Part shown: one piece after another, positions 50,596 to 56,671 of the stretch
Layout: each line of letters opens with the position of its first letter
Position numbering within the stretch: position 1 is the stretch's first letter
Made by a program: the position numbers and the translations under genes
Source of the DNA: an uncultured Fretibacterium sp.
Lineage (GTDB): Bacteria > Synergistota > Synergistia > Synergistales > Aminobacteriaceae
Reading direction: 5' to 3'
Assembly: GCF_963548695.1 (NCBI RefSeq)
Contig: NZ_CAUUWA010000009.1
Span: 1 to 56,671, forward strand
Length of the DNA: 56,671 nucleotides
The notes under the pieces: model-generated
What the model was told of the DNA's origin: nothing
The model's database searches: none
What the model saw: the letters and a program-made list of their open reading frames with translations, nothing else

Positions 50596-51270
50596 TTGAT
50601 CAATCTGATCGGTATCCTGATCATCCTAATCGGTACGACTTTCGAGTTCAATCTGCTCCTGACCATTTTGCTCGTCATCTTCGTTATGGGCCTGTGTGCC
50701 GGGATGTCCCCCGTCGTCATCCTCGAGATGATCGGAAACGCCTTCGTAGCACACCGTTTCCTGTCGATCTTTCTTCTGCTCCTGCCCTTGTGGGGGCTCC
50801 TTGAACGATTGGGGCTGTACAAAAAAATAGAGGCCGAATTCCAGCATGTCAAAGATGCTACGGCCGGACGTATTCTGCAGCTGTACATGACGCTCCGACA
50901 GGTATCGGTGGCGCTGGGCATCACGCTTGGAGGGCATCAAATAGCCCACACCCTCGTCGCCCCGATGGTCCTTGAGGCCGCAAAACGGGATGGAAGGCTG
51001 CTGCCCAGCATGGTCGACCATGTCAAGGCCATGATCGTATCAACGGAGAACTACGGCAACTTCTTTGGACAGCTGCTCTTCATCGCGTCGGGAGGAAGCC
51101 TGTTCGTCAGGGCGGTCTTGGAACATGCGGGGTATCCGGTCAGTATCCTCAGGCTCATCCTTTATGCCATTCCCACGGCGTTGGCGGCCTATGCCATCGT
51201 TATGGTGCAGTGCGCTCTTCTGGACTCGCTCCTGCGCCGAGAGTCCGACGAAAAGACCTGGAGAGAGTGA
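50596..51270 (+). CDS. DUF969 family membrane protein
   Basis: A 224-residue polytopic inner-membrane protein with about six helices, matching DUF969 (LIGILIILIGTTFEFNLLLT at the start, then AHTLVAPMVLEAAKRDGRLL and STENYGNFFGQLLFIASGG). The start is a TTG at 50596 with GGGGAGGG six bases upstream. It is always found with DUF979, and often with pcp or the 5-oxoprolinase genes (family knowledge as I recall it), so a transporter for pyroglutamate or pyroglutamyl peptides is a reasonable inference, not proven. DUF979 starts six bases after its stop. Confidence 0.88.
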   Translation: MINLIGILIILIGTTFEFNLLLTILLVIFVMGLCAGMSPVVILEMIGNAFVAHRFLSIFLLLLPLWGLLERLGLYKKIEAEFQHVKDATAGRILQLYMTLRQVSVALGITLGGHQIAHTLVAPMVLEAAKRDGRLLPSMVDHVKAMIVSTENYGNFFGQLLFIASGGSLFVRAVLEHAGYPVSILRLILYAIPTALAAYAIVMVQCALLDSLLRRESDEKTWRE

Positions 51271-51275
51271 ACCTG

Positions 51276-52208
51276 ATGATGGTCTCGGAAATTTTTAACA
51301 TTCTTGACCTGGAAAGCATTTATCGCATCATAGGCGCCCTTCTGTTTACCTCCTCCCTTCTGGCCCTTATCAACGATAGTCCCAAGAGGTGGGGCAAGGT
51401 CCTCTTCACGGGGCTTCTGGGGGGAACGTTTGCCTTGGGAACGGTCCTTCCTCCCGCCGTCACGGGAGCATGCGTCGTCCTGATGGTGCTTATCGTCGTA
51501 GTGATAGGCATCAAGCCGGGCCCACACAAGCTTCCCTCTGAGGAGTGCCAAAAGGCCTCCGCAGCTCGTTTTGGAAGGTGGCTTTTTTCGCCGTTCCTGA
51601 TTTTGTCCGCCTCTACTCTGGCCCTTCATTGGGCTTGGGATGTAGAGATTCTGCCCGCTTTCGGGATCAGCAACATCGCCATTCTTATCTGTTTTATGCT
51701 GTTTTTTCGCGAAACGCCCGCCGCCCTCATACGGGATGGGCACAGAATGTTCAACACCATAGGGTGGGCCGCGTTCCTTCCTCAGCTGTTGGCCGCCTTC
51801 GGGGTGGTGTTCGAGGCCGTTGGAATGGGCGGCATCATTCTGGAGATGACCGAGTCGTTCGTCGTGATAGACAACAAGCTGATGGCCGCCATCGTCTATT
51901 GCGTCGTTATGGCGTTCTTCTCCATGATGATGGGGAACGCCTTCCCCGCCTTTCTCGTCGTCTCCTCGGGGATAGGGATTCCGCTGGTTATCCGACGGTT
52001 TGGGGCCGATCCTGCCGCGGCGGGGATTATCGCGATGCTCTCCGGCTACTGCGGAACCCTGATGACCCCTATGGGCCTGAATTTCAACGTCCTTCCCGCG
52101 GAGCGCCTGGGGATCCGGAATCTGAACGAGGTCCTCAGGGTGCAGAGGGGGGCGGCGGCGCTGCTGCTTCTGATAAACATCGCCCTGATGTACTTCCTGG
52201 CTTTTTAG
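51276..52208 (+). CDS. DUF979 family membrane protein
   Basis: A 310-residue membrane protein with eight to nine helices. It matches DUF979 (IYRIIGALLFTSSLLALIND; GNAFPAFLVVSSGIGIPLVI; SGYCGTLMTPMGLNFNVLPA). The conserved GTLMTPMG and GNAFPAF segments with prolines and asparagine within helices are transporter-like. ATG 51276 (or 51279) is chosen with GGAGAG about ten bases upstream; a longer in-frame start overlaps DUF969. Likely forms one two-subunit transporter with DUF969. Confidence 0.88.
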   Translation: MMVSEIFNILDLESIYRIIGALLFTSSLLALINDSPKRWGKVLFTGLLGGTFALGTVLPPAVTGACVVLMVLIVVVIGIKPGPHKLPSEECQKASAARFGRWLFSPFLILSASTLALHWAWDVEILPAFGISNIAILICFMLFFRETPAALIRDGHRMFNTIGWAAFLPQLLAAFGVVFEAVGMGGIILEMTESFVVIDNKLMAAIVYCVVMAFFSMMMGNAFPAFLVVSSGIGIPLVIRRFGADPAAAGIIAMLSGYCGTLMTPMGLNFNVLPAERLGIRNLNEVLRVQRGAAALLLLINIALMYFLAF

Positions 52209-52216
52209 GCCCTTTT

Positions 52217-52244
52217 CCTGTCCTAATAACCCTGTCCTAATAAC
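52217..52244. repeat. 14-bp exact tandem duplication
   Basis: CCTGTCCTAATAAC occurs twice in succession, just after the DUF979 stop codon. Confidence 0.8.
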
Positions 52245-52256
52245 CGAGGAGCGTTG

Positions 52257-52295
52257 AATAAAAATAAAAAGCCCCGCCAACAAGAGGTCGGCGGG
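52257..52295 (-). terminator. Terminator of the pyruvate:ferredoxin oxidoreductase gene
   Basis: On the minus strand CCCGCCGAC (52295-52287), loop CTCTT, GTTGGCGGG (52281-52273), then GCTTTTTATTTTTATT. Nine pairs with one G-T. Confidence 0.9.
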
Positions 52296-52349
52296 ACTTA
52301 CTGTCGTTTCCTGCCTCCGGCAAAGCCATGGAGGGCGGAAACTCACAAA

Positions 52350-55300
52350 TCAGCTGGCGGCGGCGATGAGGCCGATCTCCTTCATGGCGGCCATCTGCCT
52401 GTAGCGCTCGTACTTCTCCTTCGCGTCCTCCTCGGCCATGGCGATGAGCACCTTCGCCTCCTCCGGGAAGGTGCGTTCGAGGGCCGAGTAACGGACCTCG
52501 CCCATCAAGAACTCCCTCAGTGGGCGGGTGGGCGCCTTGGAGTCCAGGACGAACGGGTTGAGTCCCTCCTTGACCCGCCGGGGATCGTAGCGATAGAGAT
52601 GCCAGTACCCGGCCTCGACGGCCAGTTTGGACTCCTTCTGAGAGAAGCCCATTCCCTTTACGATCCCGTGGTTGATGCAGGGCGCGTAGGCGATGATCAG
52701 GGACGGCCCCTTGTAGGACTCCGCCTCCTTCAGGACCTTGACCAGATGGTTGGGGTCGGCGCCCATCGCCACCTGTGCGACGTAGACGTTCCCGTAGTTC
52801 ATGACCATCGTGCCGAGATCCTTTTTCCGGACCTTCTTACCCGATGCCGCGAACTGCGCCACCGCTCCGACGGGCGTGGCCTTGGAGGACTGTCCGCCCG
52901 TATTGGAGTAGACCTCCGTGTCCACAACCAGGATGTTGACGTCAGGGCCGAGGGCCAGGACGTGGTCCAGCCCGCCGTAGCCGATGTCGTAGGCCCAGCC
53001 GTCCCCTCCGTACATCCACATGGACTTCTTGACGAAGTGCTCGCGGTTCTGCCAGAGGTAGCGGCAATCCTCGTCGCTCGAGCCCGGGGCGACGCGAGCG
53101 AGGGCCGCTATCGCCTCGTCGGCGCGCTCCCGCGTCCCCTCGGTCCTGTTGAACCCGTCGAGCCACGCGGTCAGGGCATTCTTCAGGGGCTCGTCCGAGC
53201 AGCGGGGGAGAAACGCACGCGCCCTCATGGCCAGCTGTTCGCGCTGCTGCTCGACGGCGAAGCACATCCCGAGGCTGAACTCCGCGTTGTTCTCGAAGAG
53301 CGAGTTGGAGAAGGCCGGCCCGTGTCCCCGGCTGTTGGTGGTGTAGGGGACGCAGGGGGAGGCCGCGCCCCAGGCCTGGGTGCATCCCGTGGCGTTGGCC
53401 AGATACATGCGGTCGCCGAAGAGCTGCGTCATCAGCTTCATGTAGGGCGTCTCGCCGCACCCGGCGCAAGCGCCGGAGAACTCCAGCAGCGGCTGCTCGA
53501 ACTGGCTCCCCTTCACCGAGAACTTGTCCATCGGGTTCGGCTTCTCGGAGACGGTCAGGGAGTAGTTCCAGTTTTCCATCTCGGGGAGTTGGCTGTCCAG
53601 AGGCTTCATGACCAGGGCCTTGTTCTTGGCGGGGCAGGTCTCGGCACAGCTTCCGCAGCCGACGCAGTCCAGGGGATCCACCTGGATGCGGAATCCGTAG
53701 CCCTCCAGTCCCTTGCCCCGCCCCGGAAGCGTGATGTAGTCCTTCGGAGCCGCGGCCTTCTCCCCCTCGTCCAGGAGGAAGGGGCGGATGGAGGCGTGGG
53801 GGCAGACGAAGGCGCACTGATTGCACTGGATGCAGTTCTCGGGGATCCACTGGGGGACGTTGATCGCCGTCCCGCGCTTCTCGTATTTTGAGGTCCCCAG
53901 AGGGACGGTGCCGTTGGCGTCGTCCACAAACGTGCTCACGGGCAGGTCGTCCCCCTTGAGGGCGTTCACGGGGATAAGGACCTCCCGGATGTAGCGCGGC
54001 AGGTCCGCGCTGGGACGCTGAGCGGGTTCGGGTTCCAGAGTCGCCCAGGAGGCGGGGACCTCGACCTGCACCAGGCCCTCGATGCCTCGGTCCACGGCGT
54101 CGTAGTTCATGTTCAGGACCTTGTCGCCCTTGCTGCCGTAGGTTTTTTTGATGGCGTCCTTCATGTAGCGTACGGCGTCCTCTATGGGGAGGATCTCGGA
54201 GATCTTGAAGAAGGCCGACTGGAGCAGGGTGTTGATGCGCCCGCCCAGCCCCATCTTCTGGGCGATGCCCGTCGCGTCGAGGGTGTAGAAGCGGATCTTC
54301 TTATCGGCGATCTGTCGCTTCACCGAGGCCGGCAGGTTCTCCTCGAGCCCCTGGAGGTCCCAGGCACAGTTCAGAAGGAAGGCGCCGCCGGGCTTGACGT
54401 CGGACACGATGTCGTACCGCCTGATGTAGGAGGGGTTGTGGCAGGCCACGAAGTTCGCGGAGCTGACGAGGTAGGTCGAGTGGATGGGGTTCCTGCCGAA
54501 GCGCAGGTGCGATTTCGTCACGCCGCCGGACTTTTTCGTGTCGTACTCGAAGTAGGCCTGGACATAGAAGTCCGTGTTATCCCCGATGATCTTGATGGAG
54601 TTCTTATTCGCCCCGACCGTACCGTCGGAGCCCAGCCCCCAGAACTTGCAGTTGACCGTCCCGGGGTCCCCCGTATCCACGAGCGGCCCGACCGGCAGGG
54701 AGAGGTGAGTGACGTCGTCGTTGATACCCACCGTAAAATGGTTTCTGGGCTCGGGCTGGCTCATGTTGTCGAACACCGCCAGCATCTGGGCGGGCGTGAC
54801 GTCCTTGGACGAGAGCCCATAGCGCCCGGCGTAGACGGCCGGGTGTTCGGCACGGCCGATCATTGCGGTCGCCACGTCCTTGAACAGCGGCTCCCCGGAC
54901 GCCCCCGGCTCCTTCGTCCGGTCCAGAACGGTGACCCGTTTCGTGGTCCCCGGCAGAGCCGCGAGCAGGCGCTCCTCGGAGAAGGGACGGTAGAGGTGGA
55001 CCTGCAGAAAGCCCACCTTCTCCCCCTTGGCGTTGAGGTGTTCCACAACCTCCCGAAGGACGCCGCTGACCGACCCCATGGCCACGACGACGCGCTCGGC
55101 GTCGGGGACGCCCCAGTAGTTGAAAAGCCCGTAGTGCCGGCCTGTCAGGCGACTGATCTCCTTCAGGTAGCCCTCGACGATCTCGGGCAGATTGTCGTAC
55201 CAGGGGTTGCAGGCCTCCCGGGCCTGGAAGAAGATGTCCGGGTTCTGCACCGTGCTGCGCTGGACCGGATACTCGGAGTTCAGCGCCGTCTTGCGGAACG

Positions 55301-55910
55301 CGTCCACGGCGCCCCAGTCCAGCAGCTTACCGAATTCCTCGTAGTCGAGCACCTCGATCTTCTGGATCTCGTGAGAGGTTCGGAACCCGTCGAAGTAATG
55401 CAGGAAAGGGACCCGCCCCTTGATGGCCGACAGATGCGCCACCCCCGCCAGGTCCGCCACCTCCTGGACGCTGCCCGAGGAGAGCAGCGCAAACCCGGTC
55501 TGACGGCACGCCATGACGTCGGACTGGTCCCCAAAGATGGAGAAGGCGTGGGTTCCCACCGTCCGCGAGCTGACGTGGAGCACCCCGGGGTGCAGCTGCC
55601 CGGCGATGCGGTACATCGGGGGGATCATCAGCATCAGTCCCTGTGCCGCCGTGTAGGACGTCGCCAGAGCCCCCGCCTCGAGCGCGCCATGCATGGCCCC
55701 GGCCGCACCGTGTTCCGCCTGCATCTCGACCAGCCTCACCCTCTGTCCGAACAGGTTGAGATGCCCCTCCGCCGACCAGCGGTCAACGTGCTCCGCCATC
55801 GGGGAGGAAGGGGTGATCGGATAGATCGTCGCAACCTCCGTAAACGCGTAGGATACCCACGCCGCCGCCTCGTTTCCGTCCATCGTCTTCCTCGTCTTCT
55901 TGACCTCCAA
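52350..55910 (-). CDS. nifJ: Pyruvate:ferredoxin (flavodoxin) oxidoreductase, single chain
   Basis: A 1186-residue homodimeric-type POR that converts pyruvate and CoA to acetyl-CoA, CO2 and reduced ferredoxin. Domain order: pyrimidine/TPP domain I (YPITPSSPMAEHVDRW), domain II (about 260-400), the CoA-binding region, the gamma domain (about 420-620, WGLGSDGTVGANKNSIKIIG), two 4Fe-4S clusters (CIQCNQCAFVCPHAS and CVGCGSCAETCPAKNKAL, about 690-760), and the TPP-binding C-terminal domain (GCGETPYMKL; MYGGDGWAYDIGYGGLDHVL), plus a C-terminal extension. TTG at 55910 has a purine-rich AAGGAGGGGG upstream; ATG 55883 is an alternative. It marks anaerobic fermentation. Confidence 0.97.
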   Translation of the reverse strand: MEVKKTRKTMDGNEAAAWVSYAFTEVATIYPITPSSPMAEHVDRWSAEGHLNLFGQRVRLVEMQAEHGAAGAMHGALEAGALATSYTAAQGLMLMIPPMYRIAGQLHPGVLHVSSRTVGTHAFSIFGDQSDVMACRQTGFALLSSGSVQEVADLAGVAHLSAIKGRVPFLHYFDGFRTSHEIQKIEVLDYEEFGKLLDWGAVDAFRKTALNSEYPVQRSTVQNPDIFFQAREACNPWYDNLPEIVEGYLKEISRLTGRHYGLFNYWGVPDAERVVVAMGSVSGVLREVVEHLNAKGEKVGFLQVHLYRPFSEERLLAALPGTTKRVTVLDRTKEPGASGEPLFKDVATAMIGRAEHPAVYAGRYGLSSKDVTPAQMLAVFDNMSQPEPRNHFTVGINDDVTHLSLPVGPLVDTGDPGTVNCKFWGLGSDGTVGANKNSIKIIGDNTDFYVQAYFEYDTKKSGGVTKSHLRFGRNPIHSTYLVSSANFVACHNPSYIRRYDIVSDVKPGGAFLLNCAWDLQGLEENLPASVKRQIADKKIRFYTLDATGIAQKMGLGGRINTLLQSAFFKISEILPIEDAVRYMKDAIKKTYGSKGDKVLNMNYDAVDRGIEGLVQVEVPASWATLEPEPAQRPSADLPRYIREVLIPVNALKGDDLPVSTFVDDANGTVPLGTSKYEKRGTAINVPQWIPENCIQCNQCAFVCPHASIRPFLLDEGEKAAAPKDYITLPGRGKGLEGYGFRIQVDPLDCVGCGSCAETCPAKNKALVMKPLDSQLPEMENWNYSLTVSEKPNPMDKFSVKGSQFEQPLLEFSGACAGCGETPYMKLMTQLFGDRMYLANATGCTQAWGAASPCVPYTTNSRGHGPAFSNSLFENNAEFSLGMCFAVEQQREQLAMRARAFLPRCSDEPLKNALTAWLDGFNRTEGTRERADEAIAALARVAPGSSDEDCRYLWQNREHFVKKSMWMYGGDGWAYDIGYGGLDHVLALGPDVNILVVDTEVYSNTGGQSSKATPVGAVAQFAASGKKVRKKDLGTMVMNYGNVYVAQVAMGADPNHLVKVLKEAESYKGPSLIIAYAPCINHGIVKGMGFSQKESKLAVEAGYWHLYRYDPRRVKEGLNPFVLDSKAPTRPLREFLMGEVRYSALERTFPEEAKVLIAMAEEDAKEKYERYRQMAAMKEIGLIAAAS

Positions 55911-56292
55911 AAGAATCCCCCTCCTTCAAATGTGCTCTTTTTCAGTACGTCTTTGTGAAAATTCAGTGGGAACCCGCCACTTCTATTTTCTATTATAACC
56001 GATACCCTGCGCCTGCTCCGCAGTGTCCGCTTCATATATTAAGCGTCGTTGTTCCGTAAACGGGAAAATCAAAACTTTATGTTATGTATTATCGAACTTA
56101 TTGGATGGATTTTATGTTGGATGGATTTTATGAAGGAAAGAAATGATGGCCCATCCTCTCCCGATCCGTCATGTTTTACTCCCGTTTGGTCATGTTCCTG
56201 GGAATGGGAACGTTGTAGAATAGGACGTTGAAGTTTGTAAGCTGTAACTCTATTCGAGCCTCGGAGAGGCTTTTGGAAAGGGGCGTGTTTTC
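55911..56292. other. Divergent AT-rich spacer between POR and ABC exporter genes
   Basis: About 380 bases with no gene I can support. It is AT-rich and must hold both divergent promoters, but no well-spaced pair stands out. An exact 16-base tandem duplication lies at 56101-56132. An open frame at 56049-56231 lacks a ribosome site and resembles no protein. Confidence 0.5.
56101..56132. repeat. 16-bp exact tandem duplication
   Basis: TTGGATGGATTTTATG occurs twice in direct succession in the AT-rich spacer. Confidence 0.85.
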
Positions 56293-56671
56293 ATGGAGAA
56301 AAAGAATATGGAGAAAAAGAAAAAGAGCGGGATCGCCCGGCTTCTGGAGATAGCCGGGCAGCGGCGGGGACTGGTGACGCTCTCCTGCGTGCTCTCGGCC
56401 GTCAGCGCGGCGCTGATGCTGGTGCCCTTCCTGGACGTGTACTTCATCCTGGGCGAGCTCCTACAGCATGGGGTGACGCCGGAGAACTCCGGTTTCTTCA
56501 TCCGTCAGGGGGCCATTGCCTTCGGGGCCATGGTGCTGGGGTTCGTCGTTCGGTACGCGTCCCTGATGGCCTCGCACGTGGCCGCGTTCCGGATTCTGTA
56601 CGGCATCCGCATGGGGCTCGCCCGCCACATCGGCAGGCTGCCGCTGGGGTTCCTCTCGGGCACCACCATCG
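56293..56671 (+). CDS. ABC exporter (fused permease-ATPase), N-terminal part
   Basis: The first 126 residues of a gene cut by the window end. A basic head (MEKKNMEKKKKSG) precedes two membrane helices (about 25-50, LSCVLSAVSAALMLVPFLDVYFIL; about 68-92, GAIAFGAMVLGFVVRYASLM). An ABC type-1 coupling segment follows (RILYGIRMGLARHIGRLPLGFLSG). This is the start of an exporter of the kind often found as a paired heterodimer in siderophore or peptide export. The start codon region is itself a 15-base tandem duplication (ATGGAGAAAAAGAAT/A), so ATG 56308 is an equally possible start. The ATPase half is not visible. Confidence 0.82.
   Translation, partial: MEKKNMEKKKKSGIARLLEIAGQRRGLVTLSCVLSAVSAALMLVPFLDVYFILGELLQHGVTPENSGFFIRQGAIAFGAMVLGFVVRYASLMASHVAAFRILYGIRMGLARHIGRLPLGFLSGTTI

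Noticed and set aside
56049..56231. A 60-codon open frame in the spacer before the ABC exporter.
   Set aside because: No ribosome site, includes the tandem duplication, and has no recognisable sequence.
1..56671. CRISPR arrays, rRNA genes, prophage or conjugative genes.
   Set aside because: No regularly spaced repeats, no rRNA sequence and no phage or transfer proteins were seen.

Overview
The window looks like the chromosome of an anaerobic, diderm, GC-rich bacterium of the phylum Synergistota, possibly close to Fretibacterium. Supporting points are a type IV pilus secretin (so an outer membrane), a secreted protein ending in what looks like a Synerg-CTERM sorting tail (25118-26038), a single-chain pyruvate:ferredoxin oxidoreductase (52350-55910), and a Firmicute-like efp / Asp23 / nusB / xseA order in a diderm. 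TTG and GTG starts with strong Shine-Dalgarno sequences are frequent. No rRNA, CRISPR array, intact insertion sequence or prophage was seen. The genus is inference.

Layout. 1-4921: pilM-N-O-P-Q pilus operon behind a recognisable promoter. 5131-12714: a long plus-strand run with efp, a CD1247-like zinc ribbon protein, an Asp23 protein, a membrane partner, nusB, xseA, then mtnA, an S-adenosylhomocysteine hydrolase homologue and an MTA/SAH deaminase, which form a methionine/SAM by-product salvage module. 12757-16346 (minus): flavoprotein and tex. 16634-23730: the least ordinary region, with a GGDEF protein, a coiled-coil tail-anchored protein, a 1199-residue PAS-PAS-dynamin-like GTPase preceded by a translationally coupled 40-codon frame, and a divergent ankyrin protein. 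23772-31737: lysA, the Synerg-CTERM protein, an unknown tail-anchored protein, a 53-residue zinc ribbon, folK/folP, a carboxymuconolactone decarboxylase family protein, a DtxR-type regulator and a polysaccharide deacetylase.

31734-36651: VOC protein, S9 peptidase, a TIGR04076 protein, a GntR regulator, and a divergent amino-acid-type binding protein with its own promoter. 36849-41683: aminopeptidase P, lysS, ligA. 41705-46057 (minus): an ABC exporter of the MacAB/LolCDE type (adaptor, FtsX permease, ATPase). 46418-46491: tRNA-Gln(CTG). 46713-52208: M20 amidohydrolase, an AT-richer island with a miniature inverted-repeat element and two tandem paralogues of unknown function, then pcp with DUF969 and DUF979, a likely pyroglutamate-handling unit. 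52350-55910 (minus): pyruvate:ferredoxin oxidoreductase. 56293-end: start of an ABC exporter.

Peptidases, aminopeptidase, pyroglutamyl peptidase, an amino-acid binding protein, amidohydrolase and POR together fit a peptide- and amino-acid-fermenting life. The best candidates for something undescribed are the PAS-dynamin GTPase locus (17690-23730), the tandem paralogue pair (48159-49569) and the roughly 120-bp dispersed element present at three places.
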